Positions 22,343 to 31,288 of a stretch of 64,000 nucleotides of DNA are shown in pieces. Each line of letters opens with the position of its first letter. Positions within the stretch are counted from its first letter, which is position 1. The stretch is from positions 1,582,001 through 1,646,000 of the forward strand of contig JACKEN010000001.1 of the NCBI GenBank assembly GCA_020632995.1. The letters are read 5' to 3'. The stretch comes from Deltaproteobacteria bacterium (GTDB taxonomy: Bacteria; Myxococcota; Kuafuiibacteriia; Kuafuiibacteriales; Kuafuiibacteriaceae). Under the pieces are notes generated by a model. The model saw nothing but the letters and a program-made list of their open reading frames with translations. It had not been told where the DNA came from and ran no database searches. The position numbers were made by a program, and so were the translations under genes.

Positions 22343-24414
22343 ATCACCACCGAGCCGTCGTTGATGTCGCCGTAGCTCCGCGGATCCTTCACCGGCCCCA
22401 GGAAGCGCACCGTGGCCGGCCCCGCCACGTACGGCTCGGACCCCGCCGCAACCTCCCTTGCGCCGAGCTCCGCCACCAGGCCCGGGAGCCACTCGGGCCC
22501 CTCCCGCGCGTCCCCCGTCCACCACACCTCCTTGATCGGGATCTGCTCGGCCAGGGTGGCCAGGCTCCCGGTGTGATCCGCGTGGGCGTGGGTGAGCACC
22601 ACCGCGTCCAGGCTGTCGATCCGCCGGGCCCGCAAGAACGGCAGGAGCACCCGCTCCGCCGCGTCCATGCCGGAGCCGCCGGGGCCGGTGTCGACGAGGA
22701 TCGCGCGCCCGCCCGGGAGCTCCACCACCGCCCCGTCCCCCTGCCCCACCGGGAGGAAGGTGACCTGCACCTCCTTCGAGAGGAACCGCGCCCCGAGGCC
22801 CACGGTGAGGGACAGGGCCAGCCCAGCCACGCTCAGCCACGCCAGCCGCCGCGGCCCGCGCCCTCGGTTCACGGGGAGCGAGAAGCCGATCGTGGCCCCA
22901 TAGAACAGCACGCACTCCAGGATCGTGGGCTGCGGGAGCCGCACCGCCGCCCCCGGCAGGGCCGAGGCGTGCTCGGCCATCGCCTGGAGCACCCCCGCCG
23001 CGTGCCCGGCCAGCTTCAGCACCGGCGCCGCCAGCTCCGGGCTGACCCCGGCCAAGAGGCCCCCGAAGAGCGACAGCGGGACGACCACGAGCGAAGCCCA
23101 AGGCGCGGCGGGCAGGTTCGCGATGAGCCCCGCCACCGGCAGCACCCCGAAGTGCCGCAGCACGAGCGGCGTGGTCCCCACGGTGGCGGCCACGCTGGCC
23201 AACAGCGCCTCCACCGGGGCCCGGCGCCAGGCCCGCCAGCTCCGGCGGCGCGGCGCCAGCCAGTCGGCGAGGGCGGGCTGGATCCGGAGGAGCGCCGCCA
23301 CCGAGGCGAAGGAGAGCTGAAAGCCGGGGTCGCCCAGGGTCGCGGGGTCCCACGCCACCATCACGATCACCGCGAGCGCCAGCGCGCTCCAGGCCTCGCG
23401 CAGGCGCGCGAAGGCGTGCCCGACGAGGAGCGCCGCGACCATCAGCGCCGCCCGCACCGCGGACGGCGCCGCCCCCACCAGCGCGGTGTACAGGGCCACC
23501 ACCGGCAGGGCCACGAGGGCCGCGGTGCGGTGCGCGCCCGGCCCGAGGGCGATCGCGGGGACGCGCCGGAACACCGCCACCAGCGCGAGCACCAGGAGCC
23601 CGCACACCACCGCGAGGTGGAGGCCGCTCACCGCGAGCACGTGGGCGAGCCCCGAGCGCTGGAAGGCCCGCCGGGTGTCGTCGCTGATGCCGGAGCGGTC
23701 CCCGATCGCGAGGGCCCGCACCAGCGCGCCCTCCTGGCCCGGGAGCACCGCCCGGATGCGCCCCTGGATGGTCTGCCGGAAGCCCTCCAGGGCGGCCTGG
23801 AGCCCCGGAGGGGGCGGCCTGACCTCGAGGCAGAAGGTCGGGTCGGCCACGAAGCCCCGCAGGGTCACGCCCTGGCGGGCCGCGCGGGCCCGGCGGCCCT
23901 CACCCCCGGGGAAGCCCGGATCCGAGTACTCGCGGACCCGGGCCCAGGCCCGAATGGTCGCGCCGGGCGCCCCGCACGGCGCGGCGGTGCCGGTGACGGT
24001 GAGCCAGACCCGGCCGTGGACGGGCACGAGGTCCGCCCGGGGGCTGGTGCTGGTGCCGACCAGGTCCACCGTCAGGCGGTGGCCGTCGTCCCGCCAGTCC
24101 GGGGCCTCGGCCACCGTGCCCTCGATGAGGACGGGCCCCGCGGCGAGGTCCACCTTGCCCGAGACGTCCTCGGTGGCGGGGAGCCGGAAGAGCGTCACCA
24201 CCGCACCGGCCGCGCAGAAGACCGCGGGCAACGCCACGGCGGCCAGGATCCGCCCCCGGCGGGCCATCCCCACCGTCAGGACGGCGAAGATCACGAGGAG
24301 CGCCACCGCCCAGGTCGGATCCGCCCGATCGAAGAGGGCCCCCACGCAGAACGCGGTGGCGGCCATCAGGAGGGGCCGGCGCACCACCTGGGGCTCGTAG
24401 GCGCCGCCCGTCAC
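21931..24414 (-). CDS. comEC: ComEC/Rec2 DNA-uptake channel protein
   Basis: This 827-residue protein has an N-terminal membrane region and DUF4131-like domain, a Competence domain with many helices (GLAHVLAVSGLHLAVVCGLL is the typical entry motif), and a C-terminal metallo-beta-lactamase domain with the metal-binding THAHADHTG near residue 610 and KAGHHGS further on. ComEC forms the inner-membrane channel for incoming single-stranded DNA during natural transformation, and the hydrolase domain may degrade the other strand. The start is GTG at 24414. The gene lies immediately beside the island and its 3' 412 bases are duplicated at the far island end. Given its role in DNA uptake, the position is noteworthy but may be coincidence. 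Confidence 0.93.
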   Translation of the reverse strand: MTGGAYEPQVVRRPLLMAATAFCVGALFDRADPTWAVALLVIFAVLTVGMARRGRILAAVALPAVFCAAGAVVTLFRLPATEDVSGKVDLAAGPVLIEGTVAEAPDWRDDGHRLTVDLVGTSTSPRADLVPVHGRVWLTVTGTAAPCGAPGATIRAWARVREYSDPGFPGGEGRRARAARQGVTLRGFVADPTFCLEVRPPPPGLQAALEGFRQTIQGRIRAVLPGQEGALVRALAIGDRSGISDDTRRAFQRSGLAHVLAVSGLHLAVVCGLLVLALVAVFRRVPAIALGPGAHRTAALVALPVVALYTALVGAAPSAVRAALMVAALLVGHAFARLREAWSALALAVIVMVAWDPATLGDPGFQLSFASVAALLRIQPALADWLAPRRRSWRAWRRAPVEALLASVAATVGTTPLVLRHFGVLPVAGLIANLPAAPWASLVVVPLSLFGGLLAGVSPELAAPVLKLAGHAAGVLQAMAEHASALPGAAVRLPQPTILECVLFYGATIGFSLPVNRGRGPRRLAWLSVAGLALSLTVGLGARFLSKEVQVTFLPVGQGDGAVVELPGGRAILVDTGPGGSGMDAAERVLLPFLRARRIDSLDAVVLTHAHADHTGSLATLAEQIPIKEVWWTGDAREGPEWLPGLVAELGAREVAAGSEPYVAGPATVRFLGPVKDPRSYGDINDGSVVISVELGARRILMVGDAEAVAEQDLLQACAECLDADVLKAGHHGSRSSTTDAFLTAVSPEHAVLSCGLHNHFGFPHPEVVARLEAAGVRVWRTDLEGAIIVRTDGEALEVYSYEARRQRGLSPRADPPPAVPSTRPAP

Positions 24415-24509
24415 GGCGGGGACGCTACCCCGACTTGAGCGGTGATGGCACGCCCGGCCGACACGGGGTCGTTGACCGACCGCAGAGTCCCTTGCTAGGC
24501 GAACGCCCC

Positions 24510-25718
24510 ATGCACAGCGCTCTACGTGCCCTCCCCACGGTGCTGGCCGCCGCCTGGCTGGTCGGCTGCACCCAGGACAAGACCGAGACCCCCACCGGCG
24601 AGACCAAGGCGCCCGCCACCGCGGCGGCGCCCACCGAGGCCAAGCCGACCGCCCCCACCGCGGAGGCGATCGAGCTGCCCGCCGGCGATGGGCCGGTGGC
24701 GAAGGTCAACGCCCAGGAGATCGGCCGCGACAAGTTCAACCGGGAGTACAAGCAGACCCTGGAGCGCTACCAGAAGGCGCGCCACGACGTGCAGCCTGCC
24801 TTGCGCGAGCGCCTGAAGGACAACATCGTGCGCCGCCTGGTCGACGCGGAGCTCATCCGGCAGCAGGCCGAGAAGATGGGCGTGACCCTCGCCGCGGACG
24901 AGCTGAACACGAAGTGGGAAGAGCACAAGAAGCGCTACGGCTCCGAGGAGGCCTTCAAGGCGTTCCTCGAGCGCGCCGGCACCAGCGCCGACGACGTGCG
25001 TGAGCAGTTCGAGGCCAACCTGCTGCGGGAGAAGGTGTTCGCCAAGGTCTCCGAGGACGTGAAGGTGTCCGCGGCCGAGGTGAAGAAGTTCTACGACGAG
25101 AACCCCGCCCGCTACGACGAGCCCGAGCAGGTGAAGGCCAGCCACATCCTCTTCCGGGTGCAGCCCAACGCCACCGCGGAGGAGAAGGCGGCCAAGGAGA
25201 AGAAGGCCAAGGAGGTCCTGGCCAAGGCCAAGAAGGGCAACTTCGAGGCCCTGGCCAAGGAGTTCGGCGAGGACCCGACCAAGGACCGCGGCGGCGACCT
25301 GGGCTACTTCACCAAGGGCCGCATGGTGAAGCCCTTCGAGGACGCGGTGTGGAAGCTCAAGGTGGGCCAGGTGTCCGACCTGGTGGAGACCCAGTTCGGG
25401 TTCCACATCATCAAGAAGACCGACCACAAGAAGGCGCGCAAGAAGCCTTACGACGAGGTGAAGGAGTCGATCGAGCGCTCCCTGGCCGCGCGTCAGCGCA
25501 ACCAGGCCATCCGCGACGCCCTGGCGAAGTGGAAGGAGGAGGCGAACATCGAGATCTTCCTGAAGGGTGACCCGGCGGTGATCAACGCCGGTCAGCCGAA
25601 GACGATGCTGGGGCGGCCGCAGCTGACGCCGGCCCAGGGCGAGAAGGCGTCCAGCCCCGCGCTCCAGATCCGGAAGGGCGAGTCCAAGCCCCAGACCGGC
25701 GACGCCCCCGCGGAGTAG
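24510..25718 (+). CDS. Parvulin-type peptidyl-prolyl isomerase lipoprotein (SurA/PrsA-like)
   Basis: The ATG at 24510 gives a 402-residue protein with a lipoprotein signal (AAAWLVGCTQD; Cys at about residue 17). A Thr/Pro/Ala-rich linker is followed by a SurA-N-like helical region (residues 60-210) and one parvulin domain, from VKASHILFRVQ to FGFHIIKKTD, with DRGGDLGYFTKGRMVKPFEDAV in between. It should assist folding of outer-membrane or secreted proteins in the periplasm. A Lys/Ala-rich stretch (EEKAAKEKKAKEVLAKAKKG) lies inside the isomerase domain. It converges with the MshEN-domain gene, with 24 bases between the stop codons. Confidence 0.88.
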   Translation: MHSALRALPTVLAAAWLVGCTQDKTETPTGETKAPATAAAPTEAKPTAPTAEAIELPAGDGPVAKVNAQEIGRDKFNREYKQTLERYQKARHDVQPALRERLKDNIVRRLVDAELIRQQAEKMGVTLAADELNTKWEEHKKRYGSEEAFKAFLERAGTSADDVREQFEANLLREKVFAKVSEDVKVSAAEVKKFYDENPARYDEPEQVKASHILFRVQPNATAEEKAAKEKKAKEVLAKAKKGNFEALAKEFGEDPTKDRGGDLGYFTKGRMVKPFEDAVWKLKVGQVSDLVETQFGFHIIKKTDHKKARKKPYDEVKESIERSLAARQRNQAIRDALAKWKEEANIEIFLKGDPAVINAGQPKTMLGRPQLTPAQGEKASSPALQIRKGESKPQTGDAPAE

Positions 25719-25742
25719 CCCCCGCCGCGCCCGGCAGGCCCC

Positions 25743-26990
25743 CTACCGGCGCCACTTCTCCTCTTCGCCCAGCTCCTGCAAGAAGTCCTGGTTGGTGAGG
25801 AGCCCCTTCTTCGCCAGCACCCGCATCAAAGCCCAAAACTTGCGCTCGAGGCGGAGCACCGCCTCGACGTGGTCGGCGTCGCTCGCCGCGTCGATCAGGT
25901 CCCCCAACGCGCTGTCGAAGCCGTCCCCCGGCGAGATCGGGTGAGCGCCGCCGCCGTACGCGGCGGGCGCCACCGGGGCCTGGGTGGGGAGCGTCGAGGG
26001 CGCGGGTGGCGGCCACTGGGCGGGCGCCGACACCCCGGCGACCGGGGTCGGCCGGCCCACCGGCGCGGGGCGTCCAGCGGCGGGGGTCGCCCGGCTCACC
26101 GGCGGCGCGAAGTGCCCAGAGGGCGGGGTCGCCCGGCTCACCGGCGGGGGGTGCGCGTCCAACGAGGCGGGGCCGCGCAGGAGCGCGTCGGGGTAGTTGG
26201 CCGCCGGCCCCGGCCGCATGGTGGGGGCCAGCTGGTCCCCGCTCGGCGGGCTCGAGCCGGTGGGGGTCGGCCCCCGCGCCTTCACCTCGGTGAGGGGGAT
26301 CGGGGTCTGGTCCGGGTCGACCGGGGTCTCGTCCACCACCTCGTCGGTGAGGAGGACGGCCGAGACCTCCGTCGACTGGTCCTTCGCCTCTGGCGGCAGG
26401 CTCACCGGCGCGTTCTCCAACAGGTCAGCGGTCAGGCCGGTGTTGGTGTTGACCCGCTCCTCGCCGCCGCCCCGGCGGAGGATGGTCATGCCCGGGGAGG
26501 ACTCCTCCTGCAGGGCCATCACCACCTCTTCCATCTGATAGGGGCGCCCGAGCCGCGGGCCGTAGTACTTGCGGATCGCCTTGTCGATGTCGGAGGCCGG
26601 GGCGAGGACCGCCTCCACCTTGCTCCCGGTCATGAACTCGAGCTCGTCCAGGAGCCGGAAGTTCAGCGGATCCGAGGTGGCCACGGTGAGCACCACCCGC
26701 CCCCGCTCCCGACGCAGGGCGTAGGGGAGCAGGTCGTGTTGCGAGCACATCTCCAGGCTGACCTTGGTCAGGGCGGCGGGATCCGCCTGGAGCTCGTCCA
26801 GGCGCACCACCGGCACCCGGAGCGCTGCGCCGAGGGCGTTCACGAGCTGCTGCTCGTCGATGTGGCCCTTGGCCACCAGCGCCGCGCCGAGGCGCATGCC
26901 GGTCCGCCGCTGGTAGGTGAGCGCGTCGGCCAGCTGCGCCTGGGTGATGAGGCCCTGCTCCAGCAGGAGCTCTCCGAACTTCTTCCGCAC
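25743..26990 (-). CDS. MshEN (GspE/PilB N-terminal) domain protein with Pro-rich linker
   Basis: The 415-residue protein starts at GTG 26990 with FGELLLEQGLITQAQLADAL and RTGMRLGAALVAKGHI, the helical half of a type II secretion ATPase N-terminal (MshEN) domain, which in MshE binds cyclic di-GMP. The ATPase domain itself is missing. Residues of about 180-350 form an acidic then Pro/Ala-rich linker with PPVSRATP-type repeats. The C-terminus (FDSALGDLIDAASDADHVEAVLRLERKFWALMRVL) is helical. Myxobacteria carry several such ATPase-less proteins, whose role is likely regulatory or adaptor-like. It is divergent from gltX, 108 bases away. Confidence 0.8.
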   Translation of the reverse strand: MRKKFGELLLEQGLITQAQLADALTYQRRTGMRLGAALVAKGHIDEQQLVNALGAALRVPVVRLDELQADPAALTKVSLEMCSQHDLLPYALRRERGRVVLTVATSDPLNFRLLDELEFMTGSKVEAVLAPASDIDKAIRKYYGPRLGRPYQMEEVVMALQEESSPGMTILRRGGGEERVNTNTGLTADLLENAPVSLPPEAKDQSTEVSAVLLTDEVVDETPVDPDQTPIPLTEVKARGPTPTGSSPPSGDQLAPTMRPGPAANYPDALLRGPASLDAHPPPVSRATPPSGHFAPPVSRATPAAGRPAPVGRPTPVAGVSAPAQWPPPAPSTLPTQAPVAPAAYGGGAHPISPGDGFDSALGDLIDAASDADHVEAVLRLERKFWALMRVLAKKGLLTNQDFLQELGEEEKWRR

Positions 26991-27098
26991 CGCAGCGGAG
27001 CTTAGCGAAAGCCCCGGCCTGGGCGCCAGATCCCGGGCCCGGGGCCTCAAAACCGAACGTTGAGGGGCCCGTGGCGCGCGTGCTAGTCCCGGCCCGCC

Positions 27099-29081
27099 AT
27101 GAGTGATCGTCCCGTCCGCGTCCGCATCGGCCCCAGCCCCACCGGGGAGCCCCACGTGGGCACCGCGTACATCGCGCTGTTCAACCTCGCCTTCGCCAAG
27201 AAGCACGGGGGCAAGTTCGTGCTCCGGGTGGAGGACACCGACCAGGAGCGGAGCAAGCCGGAGTGGGAGGCCCAGATCATGGAGGGCCTCAGGTGGCTGA
27301 ACCTGCAGTGGGACGAGGGCCCGGACGTCGGCGGCCCCTACGGCCCCTACCGGCAGAGCGAGCGCAAGGCGATCTACGCCGAGCACGCCCAGATCCTGCT
27401 CGACAAGGGCCACGCCTACCGCTGCTTCGCCACCCCCGAGGAGCTCGAGGCCAAGCGCCAGGAGATCGCGGCCGCCAACGGCGATCGGAGCGCGGCCTCG
27501 CGCATCCACCGGGACCTCCCGGCGGAGACGGTGGCCCGGTACCTGGCCGAGGGGCGCCCGTACGTCCTGCGCATGAAGACCCCGCTCGCGGGGAAGGTCA
27601 CGGTGCAAGACTTCCTGCGCGGGCCGGTCGAGATCGACGCGTCCCAGCTCGACGACCAGATCCTGATGAAGTCGGACGGGTTCCCGACCTACCACCTCGC
27701 CAACGTGGTGGACGACTACCTGATGGGGATCAGCCACGTGATCCGGGCCGAGGAGTGGATCAGCTCCACCCCCAAGCACGTGCTCCTGTACGACATGTTC
27801 GGGTGGCAGAAGCCGACCTTCGTGCACATGCCGCTGCTCCGGAACCAGGACAAGACCAAGATCTCGAAGCGCAAGAACCCGGTCTCCATCATGGACTACA
27901 AGCAGCGCGGCTACCTGCCGGAGGCCCTGCTGAACTACCTGGGGATGATGGGCTTCACCATGCCCGACGGCCGGGAGATGTTCTCGTTCGATGAGTTCGT
28001 CGAGGCGCTGGAGCTGTCCCGCATCGTGCTCGGTGGCCCGGTCTTCGACCTCACCAGGTTGTCGTGGCTCAACGGCAAGTACCTGCGCGAGCGCCTCGAC
28101 GAGCGCGGGCTGGTCGAGCACCTCAAGGCCGCGGTGTTCAGCGACGCCTACCTCGCCAAGGTGGCGCCCCTGTTCAAGGAGCGCATCGACGTGGCCGAGC
28201 AGTTCGTCGACATGGCCGGCTACTTCTTCGTGGGCGACGTGAACCCCGCCCCCGCGGACCTCGTGCCGAAGAAGGCCAGCCCGGTGGACCTGTTCGCCGC
28301 GCTCGAGGCGTACGCGCAGCTGATCGACACGCAAGTCGACTTTCGCCCCGAGGCGCTCGAGGCGGCGACCCGCGCGTTCGCCGAGACCTCGGGGGTGAAG
28401 GCGAAGGATCTGTTCATGGTGCTGAGGGTCGCCCTCACCGGCCGCACCGCGTCGCCGCCGCTCTTCGACGTGATGAGCGTGCTCGATCGCGCGCTGGTGC
28501 GGCGGCGCCTCCGCACCGCACTCGGGCTCCTGAAGCCCCTGGCGGCGGAGGCCAGGAAGGCCGCGGCGCCCAAGGACGCACCGGCGGCCAAGGACGAGGC
28601 GCGCGCCCCGGCCAAGGGAGAGGCCAGCGCCCCGGCCCAGGGCGAGGCGCCGAGCAAGAAGGAGAAGAAGCCGGCCGGCTACCCGGTGGAGACCATCGAG
28701 GGGGTAGGCGAGGTCTACGGCGGCAAGCTCACCGCCGCGGGCTGCGCCACCACTGAGGACCTCCTCGATCGGGCCGCCACTCCGGCCGGGCGCAAGGCCC
28801 TGGCCGAGGCCACCGGGATCTCCGACGGCCTGGTCCTGAAGTTCGCGAACATGGCGGACCTCATGCGCATCAAGGGGGTGGCGGGTGAGTACGCCCAGCT
28901 CCTCGAGGCGGCCGGGGTCGACACGGTGATGGAGCTGGCGCGGCGCAACCCCGAGCACCTTGCGGAGGCCCTGGCCCAGATCAACGCCGAGAAGAGCCTG
29001 GCCAAGAAGGTCCCCCACGTGAAGGGCGTGGAGGCGTGGGTGGAGCGCGCGAAGTCCCTGCCCCGCCGGCTCGAGTACTGA
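27099..29081 (+). CDS. gltX: Glutamyl-tRNA synthetase with C-terminal DUF4332-like domain
   Basis: The 660-residue protein has the class I motifs RIGPSPTGEPHVGTAY (HIGH equivalent) and DKTKISKRKNP (KMSKS equivalent), plus VRFAPSPTG-type and LNYLG signatures, so residues 1-490 are a complete GluRS that charges tRNA-Glu (or also tRNA-Gln). An Ala/Lys-rich linker leads into an added domain of about 130 residues: YPVETIEGVGEVYGGKLTAAG, then LMRIKGVAGEYAQLLEAAGVDTVMELA. This has the paired helix-hairpin-helix pattern of DUF4332. Normal bacterial GluRS proteins are about 470-500 residues, so the fusion is unusual. One base separates it from hutI downstream. Confidence 0.93.
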   Translation: MSDRPVRVRIGPSPTGEPHVGTAYIALFNLAFAKKHGGKFVLRVEDTDQERSKPEWEAQIMEGLRWLNLQWDEGPDVGGPYGPYRQSERKAIYAEHAQILLDKGHAYRCFATPEELEAKRQEIAAANGDRSAASRIHRDLPAETVARYLAEGRPYVLRMKTPLAGKVTVQDFLRGPVEIDASQLDDQILMKSDGFPTYHLANVVDDYLMGISHVIRAEEWISSTPKHVLLYDMFGWQKPTFVHMPLLRNQDKTKISKRKNPVSIMDYKQRGYLPEALLNYLGMMGFTMPDGREMFSFDEFVEALELSRIVLGGPVFDLTRLSWLNGKYLRERLDERGLVEHLKAAVFSDAYLAKVAPLFKERIDVAEQFVDMAGYFFVGDVNPAPADLVPKKASPVDLFAALEAYAQLIDTQVDFRPEALEAATRAFAETSGVKAKDLFMVLRVALTGRTASPPLFDVMSVLDRALVRRRLRTALGLLKPLAAEARKAAAPKDAPAAKDEARAPAKGEASAPAQGEAPSKKEKKPAGYPVETIEGVGEVYGGKLTAAGCATTEDLLDRAATPAGRKALAEATGISDGLVLKFANMADLMRIKGVAGEYAQLLEAAGVDTVMELARRNPEHLAEALAQINAEKSLAKKVPHVKGVEAWVERAKSLPRRLEY

Positions 29082-29082
29082 C

Positions 29083-30300
29083 ATGAGCGGCCCGACCCGC
29101 GCCGGCCACCGCCTGGTGGTGAAGAACGCCGCCGAGATCTGCGTCCCCGACGCGGAGGGCGCCGGGGTCCAGCGCCTCACCGGGCACGCCCTCTACATCG
29201 AGGGCGGCCGGGTGGCCTGGCTCGGCCCACAAGCCGAGCTGCCTGCCTCGGCCCACGACGCGCCGGAGTACGACGCGGCGGATCGCGCGGTGCTCCCAGC
29301 GCTGGTCGACGCCCACACCCACCTGGTGTGGGGCGGCGACCGGGTCGCAGACTTCGCCCGCCGCGCACGCGGCATGACCTACGCCGAGATCGCGGCCGAG
29401 GGCGGCGGGATCGTCACCACCGTGAAGGCGACCCGGGCCACCCCGTTCGCGGACCTCCTGAGCGCGGCTCGGCGGCGCCTCCTCGATCGGGCCCGGCACG
29501 GGATCGGCACGACCGAGATCAAGAGCGGCTACGGGCTCTCGGTGAGCCACGAGCTCCGGATGCTCGAGGTCGTGGCGGCGCTCCGGGCCGAGGGCTTCGA
29601 CGTGGAGGCGACCCTGCTCGCCGCCCACACCATCCCCCCCGACGCGGATCGGGCCGAGTACCTGCGGGCGGTCCGTGAAGAGCTCATCCCCGAGGTCGCC
29701 CGGCGTGGCCTCGCCCGCTTCGCGGACGCCTTCGTGGAGCGGGGCGCGTACACCGCGGACGAGGCGCGCGAGGTGTTCGCGGCGGCCCGGGCCCACGGGC
29801 TCATGCCGCGGATCCACGCGGATCAGATCACCGCGGGCGGCGGCGCGGAGCTGGCGGCGGAGGCCGGCGCGACCTCGGCGGACCACCTCGAGCACGTCAG
29901 CGACGCCGGCATGGCCGCCCTGAAGGCGGCGGGGGTGGTGGCGGTGCTCCTCCCTGGCGCCATGACCTACCTCGGCGACGCCGCCCCCAAGCTCGGCCGA
30001 CGCCTGGTCGACACGGGGGTGAAGGTGGCGGTGGCGACCGACACCAACCCGGGCTCCTCGCCCACCCAGAACCTCCCGCTCATGGCGACCCTGGCCGTCA
30101 GCCAGATGGGGCTCACGGCGGAGGAGGCGCTGCGTGCGGTGACCCTGGGCGGGGCGGAGGCCCTCCGCCGCGTCGACGTGGGCACCCTCGCGGTCGGCGC
30201 CCTCGGCCGCTTCATCGTGCTGAACAGCCCCGACAGCCGCGCCTTGGTGGCGGCCTTCGGGGAGCCGGTGGTGGCGGACCTCGTGCTCTGCGAGGCCTGA
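29083..30300 (+). CDS. hutI: Imidazolonepropionase
   Basis: This 405-residue amidohydrolase has the metal ligands in DAHTHLVWGGDR, a conserved LLAAHTIPPDA, the HADQITAGGGAELAAE segment and the Asp in VATDTNPGSSPTQNL. ARRARGMTYAEIAAEGGGIVTTVKATR is typical of HutI. It hydrolyses 4-imidazolone-5-propanoate to N-formimino-L-glutamate in histidine degradation. The other hut genes are not in this window. It starts two bases after the gltX stop, so the two are co-transcribed. Downstream lies the second copy of the inverted CCTGTCTCTG element. Confidence 0.95.
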   Translation: MSGPTRAGHRLVVKNAAEICVPDAEGAGVQRLTGHALYIEGGRVAWLGPQAELPASAHDAPEYDAADRAVLPALVDAHTHLVWGGDRVADFARRARGMTYAEIAAEGGGIVTTVKATRATPFADLLSAARRRLLDRARHGIGTTEIKSGYGLSVSHELRMLEVVAALRAEGFDVEATLLAAHTIPPDADRAEYLRAVREELIPEVARRGLARFADAFVERGAYTADEAREVFAAARAHGLMPRIHADQITAGGGAELAAEAGATSADHLEHVSDAGMAALKAAGVVAVLLPGAMTYLGDAAPKLGRRLVDTGVKVAVATDTNPGSSPTQNLPLMATLAVSQMGLTAEEALRAVTLGGAEALRRVDVGTLAVGALGRFIVLNSPDSRALVAAFGEPVVADLVLCEA

Positions 30301-30354
30301 GCGCCCCGCAGGGGTGGCCTGCGGTTCGGAGCGCCCGCGGCCAGTCGCCCGGAG

Positions 30355-30500
30355 CCTCGAGCCTGCTGCCTGAACCCTGTCTCTGAGGCCTGATGCCCCC
30401 GCTTCAGCTCTCGAAGCCGACGCGGCGCCGGTGGCCTCCGGCATCAGAGACAGGGCTCAGGATTCAGGTGCTCACGCTCTCAGGCAGCAGCAAGCAGGGA
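30355..30500. repeat. Inverted CCTGTCTCTG / CAGAGACAGG element, copy B
   Basis: The left core CCTGTCTCTG is at 30376-30385 and the inverted core CAGAGACAGG at 30445-30454, with 59 bases between. The arms extend (GAACCCTGTCTCTGAGGCCTGATGCC against GGCATCAGAGACAGGGCTC), and CCTG/CAGG words continue on both sides (GCCTGCTGCCTGAA; AGGCAGCAGCAAGCAGGG). It lies between hutI and the DUF507 gene, which converge. The rest of the 30301-30643 gap holds GC-rich sequence with a possible hairpin around 30590-30620 and no gene I can support. Confidence 0.75.
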
Positions 30501-30643
30501 CGCACCCGCGGCAGCGATGCAGCCACTTCCTCTGGGTCCGACGGTAGCGGTGATTGGAGGCGAGCCTCGGCCGTCGGGGGCCAGGGTCGCCCGTGGCGAC
30601 CCCTTCCCGGGTGGGAGCGCAGCCTGGACGCTGCGGATGCGGC

Positions 30644-31162
30644 TCAGCCGAGGCCCTTGGCCCGCTTCAGCTGGCTGACGATCTTCTCGTACTCGATGTC
30701 CCACTCCGCCGAACCCTCGCGCAGGTTCTTCAGGCGGCTGCGAGCCTCGCGGTCGATCTCCTCGTCGATGCCGAGGTACTTCCGCATGGTCTCGCTGATC
30801 TTCTTCCGCATCTCGTGGTCTTCCGCGAAGACCTCCTCGACGTTGCGGGAGTGCATCAGGGCCTCGAGCATCTGGTTGATGACGTACTCTGCGCCCTCTT
30901 CGCCCGTCTTGTGGTTGCGCGCCTCTGCGAGGCCTCGCTTCACCTGGGCAAACCGCTCCGCGGAGAGGCCACGCCGGGTCAGGGTGTCCTTGGTCTCCTG
31001 GTTCAGCCGGTCTTCGGCGTTGCAGTACTCGACCAGGATGGCGGCCACATCGAGCTCCGCCTCCTCGAGCTTGGTGTCCTCGATCTCCACGTCACCCTCC
31101 CCGCGCAGGCGGGCGACGATCTCCTTGGACATCTTGGGAATGATCTTACGGTAAAGACGCAT
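30644..31162 (-). CDS. DUF507 family protein
   Basis: This 172-residue, highly charged helical protein begins MRLYRKIIPKMSKEIV and contains RLNQETKDTLTRRGLS and MHSRNVEEVFAEDHEMRKKISETMRKYL, as in DUF507 proteins, which typically have this length. The family is widespread in delta-proteobacteria and some deep lineages, and I know of no function for it. An AGGA ribosome-binding site lies four bases before the ATG (CAGGAACGATG on the minus strand). The gene is preceded by a possible promoter at 31211-31237 and the uvrC terminator-like hairpin. Confidence 0.85.
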   Translation of the reverse strand: MRLYRKIIPKMSKEIVARLRGEGDVEIEDTKLEEAELDVAAILVEYCNAEDRLNQETKDTLTRRGLSAERFAQVKRGLAEARNHKTGEEGAEYVINQMLEALMHSRNVEEVFAEDHEMRKKISETMRKYLGIDEEIDREARSRLKNLREGSAEWDIEYEKIVSQLKRAKGLG

Positions 31163-31210
31163 CGTTCCTGGGCGCAGAAGGGCTCACGGAGCCTTCCGGC
31201 GGGGTCCTGG

Positions 31211-31237
31211 ACTATGCCCAAGCAAGGAGCGAGTCAA
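31211..31237 (-). promoter_or_regulatory. Possible promoter of the DUF507 gene
   Basis: On the minus strand TTGACT (31237-31232) is followed after 15 bases by CATAGT (31216-31211), about 50 bases before the DUF507 start. The -35 box is good, while the spacing is short and the -10 box is imperfect. The position, just after the uvrC 3' hairpin, favours it. Confidence 0.35.
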
Positions 31238-31260
31238 CCGAATCCCCTCGTAAATCCGCA

Positions 31261-31278
31261 CCCGAAGCACGCTTCGGG
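31261..31278 (-). terminator. Hairpin after uvrC
   Basis: CCCGAAGC-AC-GCTTCGGG is a perfect 8-bp stem with a two-base centre, beginning 11 bases beyond the uvrC stop on the minus strand. There is no U-run of note after it, so it may be a weak or protein-assisted terminator. Confidence 0.5.
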
Positions 31279-31288
31279 CGATGGCCCC

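Noticed and set aside
26991..29180. Upstream extension of the MshEN-domain gene across gltX
   Set aside because: The extension is antisense to gltX; GTG 26990 gives the normal domain start.
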